Origin: Pseudoips prasinana
Taxonomy: Eukaryota > Arthropoda > Insecta > Lepidoptera > Nolidae
Assembly: GCA_951640165.1 (NCBI GenBank)
Contig: OX621255.1
Coordinates: 25,332,001 to 25,396,000, forward strand
Direction of reading: 5' to 3'
DNA: 64,000 bases
Below the pieces are notes generated by a model that was given only the letters and a program-made list of their open reading frames with translations, had not been told where the DNA came from and ran no database searches. How positions within the stretch are numbered: the stretch's first letter is position 1; every line of letters begins with the position of its first letter. Shown here in pieces: positions 1 to 11,900 of the stretch. The translations under genes and the position numbers were made by a program.

Positions 1-150
1 ACCACTCGGTGTATGACCCGTTAATCCTCACGCAAGCAATTCTGAATTAATTGATTAATTAAGTGCATTGTTATAATGAGGAAAGACGTTTTCCTAAATA
101 ACTTCAAAACCATTTATACCAAAGATATGTTACACGATCTACGGTCGGTT
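1..150. other. Intronic sequence, nothing recognised
   Basis: AT-rich, with no coding pattern or repeat recognised. It is probably intron of the DHX37 gene, whose earlier exons lie further left. Confidence 0.4.
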
Positions 151-400
151 GACGGTCACCGTAGCGTAGTTGGTAGTGCTCCTGCCTACGAAGCTGGTGG
201 TCCTGGGTTCGAATCCCGGTAAGTGCAAATATTTGTGTGATGAGCACGAATTCTGAGTCATTGATGTTTTCTATGTATATAAGTATTTATCTATCTATAT
301 AAGTATGTATATCGTCGCCTGGTACCCATAGTATAAGCTTTGCTTAGTTTGGGGCTAGGATGATCTGTGTGGCATTGTCCCGAGTTATTATTATTATATA
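151..400 (+). mobile_element. tRNA-derived SINE, family A, copy 1
   Basis: A pol III A-box-like TAGTTGGTAGTGCTCCTGCC and B-box GGTTCGAATCC form a tRNA-like head. It is followed by a shared body (AGTGCAAATATTTGTGTGAT, then a TATATAAGTATTTATC run, then GGGGCTAGGATGATCTGTGT) and a TTATTATTAT tail. Four further copies occur in the window. Confidence 0.85.
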
Positions 401-450
401 TTATTATATCTAGTTTCCAAACTTTTTTAACAAAAGTGACTTATAGATAA

Positions 451-850
451 GTAATGGAATCAGGCGTTACTTTGCGGTAATCCATAACAATCAAAATACA
501 AAATCAATATGTAGTGTTAATTCCGCTAATTGTCAGTTTAACCATGCCAGGATGCAATTTGCACCGCCCTCCCGCCCGCAAAAATGTGCACATGCAAGAA
601 GGACAATATAAAAAAGCTAATTACATGCGCCAGTCCGATACCCAACACGTGTTTCAGTCGTCCACGGACCATTCTCAAGGACTGCTAACTCGTCGAGCAG
701 TCGACGAGTGAGAGCATGCAGAGCCCTGAATTTGCTTTTTTATGTGCACATTTTTGCGGGCGGGAGAGCGGTATATATTGGATCCCGGTTTGATTAAACT
801 GACAATTGGCGGAATTAACACTGCATATTAATCTTGAATTTTCAATCAGT
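451..850. mobile_element. Palindromic MITE, family 3, copy 1
   Basis: The left arm starts GTAATGGAATCAGGCGTTAC and runs into AGTGTTAATTCCGCTAATTG, then CACCGCCCTCCCGCCCGC. The right arm repeats it inverted (GCGGGCGGGAGAGCGG, then CAATTGGCGGAATTAACACT). The outermost right arm is replaced by another repeat. A second copy is at about 20938-21268. Confidence 0.75.
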
Positions 851-904
851 CCAGTAGTTTCGGAGCAAATTGTCTGTGGCAGTTGGACGGACAGACACGC
901 GAGT

Positions 905-1700
905 GATCCTATATGGGTTCCGTTTTTTCTTTTGAAGCATGGAACCCTAAAAACAAGCTCGTAAAATTTTTAGAGTAATCATTATCATGTCAGCAGAATG
1001 AAGTCCACTGCTGGATAAAACCCTGCCCCACGGATGTGAGGTATACCATAGTCGATAACGCTTGGCGGACAAGTTGGCGATCATAGTTTGATAATGTTAT
1101 TTCTCAAACAGTAGTTCTCTGGTAGGTGTATATTAAGTTCACAACGCCGTGGCGCCGATTAGCCATCATTAGAGCGAGAAACTTAAAAAATTACATAAGT
1201 AAATAGAACTTCACACGAAGCTCAAAATAAAGTAGAAAAAATCGTTTCTGAACTAAACTACAGTGAAGCTGAGGAACTCCTAAGATCTCCAATTTAAACG
1301 CACATTCGATTTATTACGACTGCACATACACACACTTCATACATAGACACACACATACACTTCATACATTAATTATGCATTATTTTTAAATAAATTAATA
1401 ATTTAAATAACTATCATAATCCTTAGTCAACATCTAATTATAATGGAATGTCACTTTTATTTTATTGTTAATAATGGTAGAACTGTGAGCTAGTCCTACC
1501 AGGCAATCGTATTTTGTATGATAACCTCGATACAGGCATTGCCTAGTGAGGCTTGTACATCAATCATGTAAAAAGTGCTAATAAAATTATTATTATTATT
1601 CCAAATTATTTATTTAAAGTTCTTATTTTTAACATATTTATATCTATAAAATTGAAACAAAAAAGAAAACAATTTATATAAATAAATATGTAAAAAATAG
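905..1700. other. No gene; short repeat remnants
   Basis: A fragment of a GGTTCCG-type repeat lies near 915-950, and an RTE-type tail remnant (CAGAATGAAGTCCACTGCTG) near 990. The rest is AT-rich with a short CA-rich tract at about 1320-1365. No ORF with coding character was seen. Confidence 0.5.
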
Positions 1701-1835
1701 AGGTCCTCCAGCGGCGAGGTTTGACGCCCTAGGCCGCCGGTGGTCAGGGCGACAGAGTAAGGAACCTCCTCACAATGCGTGCCGTTGCCATTATTGCAGC
1801 CTCTTGTATCCGACCCTTGACCCAGTGATCTAGCG
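1700..1835 (+). repeat. Dispersed repeat (family D), copy 1
   Basis: It contains AGGGCGACAGAGTAAGGAAC, then CTCCTCACAATGCGTGCCGT. A related copy is at 27925-28045. It looks like a LINE fragment but was not classified. Confidence 0.55.
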
Positions 1836-1989
1836 ATTATTATTATTATAAACCCGAATCAACTGGAGAAATACATGTTCTTCGTCATGCAAATGTAATT
1901 TTGCATTCTCGTGAAAGAGATGAAACATAACTCAAGATAAAACAATATACACAAATATGTTATTTGTGTATATTGTTTTATCTTTAGTT

Positions 1990-2115
1990 TCGCAATATTG
2001 ATCATCATCAGCCTGATATTGTCCACTGCTGGACATAGGCCTCCTCTAAAGATTAACGTTGCCATTTGGAGGGTTTTGTCACCGCGCTTGGCATGCGAGT
2101 TGGCAACCGCAGTTA
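1990..2115 (-). mobile_element. RTE-type LINE tail fragment
   Basis: It contains TGTCCACTGCTGGACATAGG, then CCTCC, preceded by ATCATCATCA. This is the 3' signature of RTE-type LINEs in Lepidoptera, read on the minus strand. Similar tails occur at 9225-9305, 18890-19000, 20745-20855, 24815-24945, 26640-26760, 34965-35110 and 46830-47030. Confidence 0.65.
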
Positions 2116-2244
2116 GGTGGTAGCTAGTACACAGGTGGCGCTGCTGCCTGACTACCTGGTGTATCCCTTAGCGTTTTACGACACTACGGTATGGGATATC
2201 TGGGCTTTAGGGCCCATAAAAGGACAGGACAGCACCACACACTG

Positions 2245-2795
2245 CTTTTTAGGGTTCCGTAGCCAAATGGCAAAAAACGGAACCCTTATATATTCGTCAT
2301 GTCTGTCTGTCTGTCCGTCCGTATGTCACAGCCACTTTTATCCGAAACTATAAGAGCTGTACTGTTGAAATTTGGTAAGTAGATGTATTCGGTGAACCGC
2401 ATTAAGATTTTTACACAAATATAGAAAAAGAATAATAATTTTGGGGAGTCCCCATACATAGAACTGACGTGGGATGTCTATGGATAGGTCTTCAAAAATG
2501 ATATTAAGGTTTCTAATATCATTTTTTTCTAAACAAAGTGGTAAAATGAGTGTCCAGTTTTATCATTCTCTTATTTTAGAAGTTACAGGGGGGGGGGGAG
2601 ATGCTGTAACTGAGAATGATAAAACTAAAAAATATATGATGTACATTACCATGCAAACTAACAACGTAGCAAGTAGTTTTTTTTAATACGTCATAAATCG
2701 TAAACCGCAATTTACCTTTCATTTAATCAACTGAAACACTTGCTGCTGCGTAACCCTTCATGGGCGAGTCCGACTCGCACTTGGCCGGTTTTTTT
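2245..2795 (+). repeat. Dispersed element of the GGTTCCG/CGAGTCCGAC family
   Basis: It starts TTTTTAGGGTTCCGTAGCC and ends GTCCGACTCGCACTTGGCCG plus a T-run. An inverted copy lies at 27430-27925, starting with GGCCAAGTGCGAGTCGGACT and ending near GGTTCCG. The ends recur as a pair, so it is probably a short nonautonomous element. It contains an 11-bp G-run at 2588-2598. Confidence 0.6.
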
Positions 2796-2824
2796 ATATT
2801 TATATTCAAATATTGTTGTTATAG

Positions 2825-2971
2825 GTCCGTTATCTTGTGCGCAAATTAAAAGCTGCGTTCCCTTATCGCAAAGACGTGGACTACTCCAAGATTATTAGTA
2901 AGAAGACTGGCAATGACGCTGATGCTGCACTGGATTCTGATCCTGAGGACATCGAGTCTGACGATGATGAG
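2825..2971 (+). CDS. DHX37: DHX37 exon a (RecA2 end, acidic insert)
   Basis: The acceptor is TTATAG and the donor GTAAAA. The exon has 49 codons in phase 0, opening [17 protein letters not shown], which matches the region after the conserved VFLTGQ(E) block of DEAH helicases, and ending in an Asp/Glu-rich run. It is the first exon recognised, so upstream exons are outside the window. Confidence 0.88.
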
Positions 2972-5900
2972 GTAAAATATCATTAGACACAATAGATTTA
3001 CTAAAAACATAATGTGGTCTATTATGACTTTAATTCTCGCGTCGGAAAAAAAGTTTTATTAGATTGTATTGGCAAATGTTTTTCTCCGTTGTGTTTTTAG
3101 TTCTTTGTTGCAATTTTTTTATTTGTTATTAAGGCTGGAAGAATTTCATGTTATTACATTTTTTTCGTCAGGTGGAAAGAGAAATGAAACGTGCCCGCAA
3201 GGCCCGCAAGAAGGCCAAGCAGAAAGCCAAGACATTGCCCAAGATTAACTTGGACGATTACGACATGCCAGAAGACGATGGACAAGCGGACTTGGTTGGA
3301 GACGACGACAGTGAAGGCCATTTGAGTGATTCAGGTTAGTTTATTTGGACATTAACAGAGCTTAACGCAGTGCTTAAGGTAAAAGGTAAAGTGTAAAGTT
3401 ACGGTAAAGTGAACAGTAAACGTACTTACTTACTTATTGTGTGGGCAGTGGGTACCTAGTGCCAGAGTTGTTCAAGCTGCCCAGTAGGACTCTGACATGG
3501 CTTAACGACTGTTGCCTAATGGCTACAACCGGGACCGACAGCTTAACGTGCCTTCAGAAGCATGGAGACGCTCAGAATTTAAACCACTTTGACGGTCACC
3601 AATCTATGGCCTGACCGCGAGCGTAGTTGCTTAACCTCGCCGATCGCTTACAGACCGGTGAGAGCATCTAACTATGAGTTCTCTTTCTCCCAGGACAACA
3701 ATTTACCCATACATAGTTTAATCTTTTCTAGTTAGTTTCTCCTCCCGCGGGTCTGCTGGAAGAGATTTCTATTGAAATAAGCAGTACAATCTTTTCCTTA
3801 TATTATTTATTGTTATTGTGTTTTATTTGTGTGTACATAAATTATAAAAAAATAAATAGTTTTTAAAAGCCTAGGCATAATAAGTGGCCGTAAATAAAAT
3901 GTTTATTAAGTCCCTCGCGATACAGGAGTTGTTTTAAAAGAAGGGCAAAAGAAAAAAATATTAAACTCAAAACTGGAAAATCATAAATTTTATGGTCTTT
4001 TAGATTTTTTTTTATATCAGAGGGCGACAAACGAGCAAATGGGTCTCCTGATGGTAAGTGATCACCACCGCCCATGGACACTCACAACACCAGAGGAGTC
4101 GAGTACGTTGCCGGCCTTCAAGAGACATCAAACAAGTGTTGCTGGCCCCACCCAATGAGGTCTGGCGACCTTACTCACACGCAGTAACACAACATTAAAA
4201 TTATTAATGTTATTATTAATGAATGTCTTCTGTAAGGTGGAGGTACTTCCCCAGTCGGGCTGCTCTTTGACTGAAATAACGCTAGGTGTTAAAAAAAAGT
4301 TGATCTATAACACCTACACACACTACATCCTTTCAGAGGACTGACAGGATGTTGGCAAGGGAATCCTTAATTAGATCTGCCGGCATATATAATAATAATA
4401 ATATCTGGGGACAATGTCACACAGATCATCCTAGCCCCAAACTATGCAAAGCTTGTACTATGGGTACCAGGCGACGATATACGAGTACATACTTATATAG
4501 ATAGATAAATACTTATATACATAGAAAACATCCATGACTCAGAAACAAATATTCGTGCTCATCACACAAATATTTGCACTTACCGGGATCCGAACCCAGG
4601 ACCACCAGCTTAGTAGGCAGGATCACTACCAACTAGGCTACGGTGACCGTCTATCGTTCGAAGCTTTAAGAGGGTGCTGGTTTGAGTCCCGCCGGACAAT
4701 TACATTTATGATTTCTCATTTTGACATTAGATTTGAGAATAATGCTATAAAGCTGCATTTTCGAAACGAAATTATTTATGGTCTGCGATGATCGTAACTG
4801 CTCGATTTCAAATTCTATTAGTGGTCTTTCTTTTCAGATGGGGAAGAAGATACTCTAACACCTGAAATCAAGGCCTGCCGCCAACCTCTATGGGTTCTAC
4901 CCCTGTATTCTATGCTCAACTCGTCGAAGCAAGCGCTTGTGTTTAACCCCCCGGCCGTAGGAGCGCGTCTGTGCGTAATTAGTACCGATGTTGCAGAAAC
5001 GTCTCTAACTATACCGGCTGTCAGATATGTTGTTGATACTGGCAAGAAGAAGATGCGGTGAGTACCTTAGAGTCAAATTACTTTATTACTAGCTGTGCCC
5101 CGCGGTTTTACCCGCGTTAAACTTTATGAATTATCACAGCTTCTCCCCCGTAGGTGATAGCGTGATAATATATAGCCAATATGCTGACCCGACCTCTTAG
5201 TAATATTCATGCAAAATTTGAAATCAATCCATGCAGTACTTTTTGAGTTAAGCCCGGACATACATACAGAAAAACAGACAAAAATTCAAAAAACTATATT
5301 TTTGGTTTCGATATCGATTGTAGAACCCCGCCCCAAAAATATTCAATGTACATTTTTGACTTTCCTACGATTTTATTATATGTATAGATAAAATAGCTGT
5401 GCCCCGTCGATTTTACCGCGTTAAATTATATAAATTGTAGCCAGTGTGTTATTCGGATATATAAGCTATATTACTACAAAGTTTCATCAATATCTGGTCG
5501 GTAGTTTTTGTGTGAAAGAGTAACAAACATACATGACACATCCAAACTCACAAACTTTCGCATTTATAATATTAGTAGGATTCGGGTTTACTTTGAGTAC
5601 CGGAGCAGCGTTTACGTGTTCCTGGTAACATATGCTTGTGGAAATTATTTTTGAAGTTATACTTCTTTTGGCGCGATGGAGAAAAATGATGAGAGTGAAT
5701 TTTTACGATGCGCGCGCACACCGACACCAAAAAATTTAACAGCATGAAGTTAGTTCTAGGTGGTATGACAGTGAATTTTTACGATGCGCGCGCATCGTAA
5801 AAATAACAGCATGAAGTTAGTTCTAGGTGGTATGAAAATGTATGAGAGTGAATTTTTACGATGCGCGCGCATCGTGCGACGTCCTCGACGATCGTTCTAA

Positions 5901-8900
5901 CGCGTGTACATAAGTACACACAATTTTTTTTTTTGAGCGAAGTTCCTTATCGCGCGTTGTGAAAGGGGGCTAGACGGAAAACATTCTTACGAAAAGTTGT
6001 CACGACACTTTTTGCAGCTGTGCGGCGTGAGCATGTTTCTCTGTCTGTCTCTCTCTCTCACTCTCGCTCTTATAGAAAGCAAGCCAAATATTTTCATTTC
6101 TATTTCGCATTGAACAGTGTGGTGTCGCGACGATTATTTTTGTTGAGTGTATACAGGATTTTTGTACATAATATATAATAAGAAATAACTTCGTTCCATC
6201 CGGGTGTCCCTTGACACCTCTCAAGTTTTTTTGTCGTCAAAAATGTATTTGAGGCATTTTTTTTATTGATAAGCATAAGCATGGGCGTACAATATAAGTT
6301 AGTTTATAAGTTTATTCTCTTAGGGTCGTGACGAGAACGTTCCGGAAAGTGTGTTCGGGCGAGGCGACTGGAAGTTGAGAGGGAGATATAAGTCAGTGAA
6401 GATAGAAAGTGAGAGCGTTACATTTCGTTTATTTCTAAGTTTTACTTCAGTCTTTTTGTCTTACGTAAATATAACTACAAGTTCAAAATAAAAATAAATG
6501 TCCACACAAGCCTAGACCTAAGTTTAGGTCCCCTAGGAGACCTAATCAACAGATTAAGTCTCCTAGGGGACTTAATTACCTGATTAAGACACCTTACTTA
6601 CCTTAATTACCAGACTAAATTTCCTACGAGATTGTGTGGAATTATAGAGAAAGTCATAGCTTAATGCATTGTTTACAGTGTTTACGACCACATAACGGGC
6701 GCTAGCGCCTGGCGCATAGTCTGGACATCCCAAGCCAGCGCCGAACAGCGGTCTGGCCGAGCTGGGCGTGTCAGCTCCGGCCACACGTACCGCTTGTATA
6801 GTAGCGCGGTGTTCCAACACGAGTGTCCGCCACAACATCCGCCTGATCTATGCCGACGAGCCGTCGATGACCTGGTGTTGACCATGAAGTGCATGGCCAT
6901 CGATAAGGTAAAACTATTTGTTGTCACACTATAGCAGTAGTGTTCCGAGCTGGTGTTGTTAGCTCCGGGCATACGTACCGCTTGTATAGTAGCGCAGTGT
7001 TCCAACACGAGTGTCCGCCACAACATCCGCCTGATCTATGCCGACGAGCTGTAGACGACCTCCTGTTGACCATGAAGTGCATGGCCATAGATAAGGTAAA
7101 CCTATTTGTTGTCCCACTATAGCAGTAGAGTGTTCCGAGCTGGTGGTGTTAGCTCCGGGCATACGTACCGCTTGTAGAGTAGCGCAGTGTTCCAACACGA
7201 GTGTCCGCCACAACATCCGCCTGATCTATGCCGACGAGCTGTCGACGACCTCGTGTTGATCATGAAGTGCATGGCCATAGATAAGGTGAACCTTGTTTGT
7301 TGTCCCACTATAGCAGTACGGTTTTAAAATGAGTGTCATCCACAAGTCCAATGCCGCAGGTCTTGGGTTCGATTCCCACCCAGGACCAATATTTGTTTGC
7401 ATGAACATGTCCGTTTGTACCGTGTCTGGGTGTAATTATCTATATAACTATGAATTTACAAAAAAAAGTAGTATATGTGGTATACCAGTTATCTGGTTTC
7501 CATAGTACAAGCTCTGCTTAGTTTGGGATCAAATGGCCGTGTGTAAATAATGTTCCAGGATATTATAATACCCCAGACCTGTGCCGCTTTCGTATATTAC
7601 TATAGGGGCAAGAGAGAGGTGCGAGCATACATTTTCTTTATCTCTCTCACTAGCTGTGCCCCGTGGTTATACCCGCGTTAAACTTTATAAATTATCACAG
7701 CTCCTCCCCCGTAGGTGATAGCGTGATAATATGTAGCCTATATGTTGACTCGACTTCTTAGTAATATTCATGCAAAATCTGAAGTAAATCCGTGCAGTAC
7801 TTTTTGAGTTTAGCCCGGACATACATATAGACATACAGACAAAAATCTAAAAACTATATTTTTGGCTTCGATATCGATTGTAGATCACGCCCCAAGTATC
7901 CTTTAAAAAAATATTCAATGTACAGTTTTGACTTTCCTACGATTTTATTATATGTATAGATAGCCAATTACGTTTCGTATAACTAAAGCACTCGTTTTTT
8001 TATTATTCTGCAGGTAGTTAACTTTCCGTTTCCTACTGCGCCGGATAGAATGCAACTGCGTCTAGCGGAAAGAAGATTAGAAGCTCTGGGCATATTAGAG
8101 AAACATGAGTCCAAGAACAAACGTGCAGATGAAGAGGAAGTAAGTACAACTTTAGAGGAGAAATATCAGTTCTGGGTTACAATAGTTTTTTTTTTGTGAT
8201 ATCGCTGTTAAGTACTAAAACATACTGCTAAATTATTAATGAGTAAAGTACAGTATATTATTTAAAATCTGAAATCCCTGCGAACATTACAATCACGTTA
8301 CATAAGCCATTAATATTTGAATTGAAATGTAATTTCAAATCTTCAAGTGTATAGGCAGCTCGACTTTGGAATGCCTTGCCTATTGTAATTAGACGTGCTC
8401 AGACAATATTAACTTTCAAATAGCTAGGCAGAGAACACTATTGGTGTGTATAATGTATGGTTCCTTAAGTAAAGAATTTGCTCTCATTTATTTATTTAAT
8501 TAGGTTCTTGTTTTTTTATCTTTTAACAGTAAATTTACGAAAAATTATTTTATTTGTGGATATTCCACAATGTAGGTAAGTATATCTCTTGTTGCACACC
8601 GACTGCTATTAGTGAGTGTTCAGTTCCTATCCATAGTTAAGAGATCGCTTTATGCGATAAGACCGCCCTTTGTACAACTTGTCTATGTATTATCTGATCT
8701 TATATTAACTTTGACGGTCACCGTAGCCTAGTTGGTAGTGCTCCTGCCTACGAAGCTGGTGGTCCTGGGTTCGAATCCCGGAAGTGCAAATATTTGTGTG
8801 ATGAGCACGAATATTTGTTTCTGAGTCATGGATGTTTTCTATGTATTTAAGTATTTATCTATCTATATAAGTATGTATATTGTTGCCTGGTACCCATAGT

Positions 8901-11900
8901 ACAAGCTTTGCTTAGTTTGGGGCTAGGATGATCTGTGTGACATTGTACCTAGCCCTATTATTATTAAAAAAAATTATGATGTACAATAGAGGGTAATTTA
9001 TTCTATTCTATTATTTGGCGTGAATTACTAATTTAAATTATTAATTTATCTGTCTGAAGCCGGTGCGGCTAGTTTGCAGTAAAGCATATCTGTTCATCTG
9101 ACTCTATGCTTACCACTACGATACTCAACTTAATTACCTCAACCACCGCCACGCCATTTTGCCATTTCGTCGCTGGCGGCAGTCTCATATGCGTATGCGC
9201 ATGTTGTTAGTGTGTCTTCGCCTTATATTTCAATCATCATCATCATCATATCAGCCGAAAAACGTCCCCTGCTGGACAAAGGCCTCCCCCAAAGATCTCC
9301 ACATATTTAATTACCCCATTGAAATTATGAACTACAGTTTATATATTACTTTTACAGATATTAAAGGTGACACCACTCGGTAAGGCAGTATCGGCGTTCC
9401 CTTTGCTCCCGCGTTACGGCAAGATGCTGGCCCTGAGCCATCAACAGAATCTACTGCCCTATGCCATTGCGCTGGTTTCTGCGTTAACTGTTCCTGAGGT
9501 AATTAGGCCCATGCGGCTAATCTCACACTAGACTAGACTTGTGTACTGGGTGTCTTTATTGCCTGTAGGCCTTTAAAAAGAAAATGATTTATTCTCAATG
9601 ACTTCACGTTGATGTCTTAACTGCATATCTTAATGTTATAAAAATAAATAAAGTATTACACAATTTTATCATTTCAATAGACATATGTATTTTCTTACTT
9701 ATTTCAAACAACTATACTATTTGTGTTATAGCATGGTGCGGGTGACAGTTTCAGTAACACTTCGTTTCACTCTTGAAAGGCGCAGTGATTTACAAATTAT
9801 GTCTTAGTATCTCAGCTGTACCACATTTGTTACATATTAAATCATTAATAACTGTAGTAAATTGAATAAAAAAATTGAATGAAAAAATAAGCAAAGCGTT
9901 ATGCGTATAACGTACGTCATAGACGTATGGACGGGATGGACTGCTACGATGGGTAGTCGATATTTTTGTTTAATAAAAAACGTATTTTTTGCATAGGTAA
10001 ATTTTTATTGTTAAAATGCAATATTGCCTATAATTATACAACAGAACATTAGGGTAAGGTAAAAACTGCATTTAATTAGTCTGTACTCGTATCACTCTGA
10101 ATTGTCACTTAATTCATCATCAGAATCTGTGACGGATATTATTAATGATGACTCTATTATATTGTCAATATGGATGTCCCGATCCCAATCAGACAAAATG
10201 TCCCTTTTTATTTTATTTACGACATTATTACATTTATGCTGCGAGTATCGTTAGCAATAAAAATGTATGCACATCCCTAGTAATGTGGTACTTATAGATG
10301 TCAACGTCAAATAACCAACTGTCAAAAAGTATGTGCTGTAAATTTATTCAATAGCCAATTATATTAAATACGCTGTTTATTTCATAGTATAGATGCTCTC
10401 ACCGGTCCTTAAGTGATCGGCGAGGTTAAGCAACTAGGCTAGCGGATGACCGTAGATGGGTGACCGCCAAAGTGGTTTAATTTCTGAGCGTCTCCATGCT
10501 TCGGAGGGCACGTTAAGCTGTCGGTCCCGGTTGTAGCCATTAGGCAACAGTCGTTAAGCCATGTCTGAGGCCTACTGGTATCCAACGATGAACAAACATT
10601 GATAATAATAATAATGTGTAAGCCGGAACATTGTAGTTTCGACTGAGACGGTTAGTAAGTATACGTTATAGACAATTATTATTATTAATGTTTGTTCATC
10701 GTGGGATTATGTTGATACTTACTTACTTATCGTATGGGCAGTGGTTGCCCTAGCGTCAGAGTTGTTCAAGCCGCCCAGTAGGCCTCAGACATGGCCTAAC
10801 GACTGTCGTCGAATGACTACAACCGGGACCGACAGTTTAACGTGCCCGGTTAGAACGAGAATGAATATTTTTTTTAACTTGACGTCTGTAAATGTCGCAA
10901 ACTTTGCAGATGACGCCTGGCGTCTAATAGTAACCCATGAACCGCTAGTAGAATGCTACAAAATCAATTAAACCTAACCCATAAGCTGTTGCTAAAATGG
11001 CGCGTTCAAGCAAGTGTACCTAAGTCTCCCCACATCACGTTTACTCTGAGGAAGAAGCTATGCCCAACAGTCAACCTCGGCCAGAAGACATTGCCACAAT
11101 CCGAATGTGTCAAATACTTGGGATTCTACTTGGACCAACGTATGACATGGACAGACCATATAACGACAAAACGAGATGAGATTAATAGCCGATTCAGAAA
11201 TATTTTGTGGTTACTAGGAAGACAGTCAACGCTATCCCTCAGTAACAAACTTACGAGTGTATTGCGCAGTTATCAAGCCTATTTGGACTTATGGTATCCA
11301 ATTGTGGTCATCAGCCTGCAAATCCAACATAATGTGCCTCCAGAGAGCTCAGAACAATATATTGAGGACTATAACTGTATGCTACTTAGACTAAGTTAAT
11401 TTTGTTGATTACCTATAGTTTGCCATAGTTGCTTGTTACTAGTTTTACCGTTAAGTATTATCTGTTGTAGATAACGATGCTGGTCGTGTGATTAACTAAG
11501 TCTTTTCTAAGAAATACTGTATTAGTATTAAGACAATTACGCAATTGTTTGTTGTCCCAAATAAAATAAATAAATAAATATAAATTGGTTCACTCGCAAC
11601 TCAGAGATTCATGAGTACTTGGACATGAAAGCTGTGATTGAAGAAGCTATAGTTTACTCCGAAAAATACACAGATCGCTTCATGAATCATGATTGCAGGT
11701 TAAAAAAAAGCTTGACCTTTACAGTTAGCCAGATTTAACTGCTTCACCGGACAATCTCTATTGAGCGAGGTCTCAAGTCGTCTTGGAAACGTCAACACCT
11801 ACCGCAAGAGGTTATAAACAACTTCGATATAAAACAATTTTGTTTTAATTTTTTTTTAATGCAAAATGGGTTTGCTCTTGACCACAATCTCACTTGATGG

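Noticed and set aside
151..235. A tRNA gene at the tRNA-like head
   Set aside because: The same head with the same long body occurs at five places with variable bases, so it is a SINE rather than a tRNA gene. The same applies to the other B-box heads at 7370, 16920, 17460, 25260, 39540 and 44760.
18..2824. DHX37 ATPase exons (Walker A, DEAH)
   Set aside because: Read for GETGSGK-type and DEAH-type coding with splice sites; none seen. They must be further left.
6308..6500. A coding exon with GTGACGAGAACGTTCCGGAA
   Set aside because: No AG/GT-bounded frame fits the helicase and the phases of flanking exons already match.
6940..7308. Copies 2 and 3 of the helicase exon as mutually exclusive alternative exons
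   Set aside because: They lack the motif VI half, their AG sites give the wrong phase, and copy 3 contains a stop. They were kept as duplicated intronic sequence.
6584..7408. Several overlapping minus-strand ORFs
   Set aside because: They are antisense shadows of the triplicated helicase exon.
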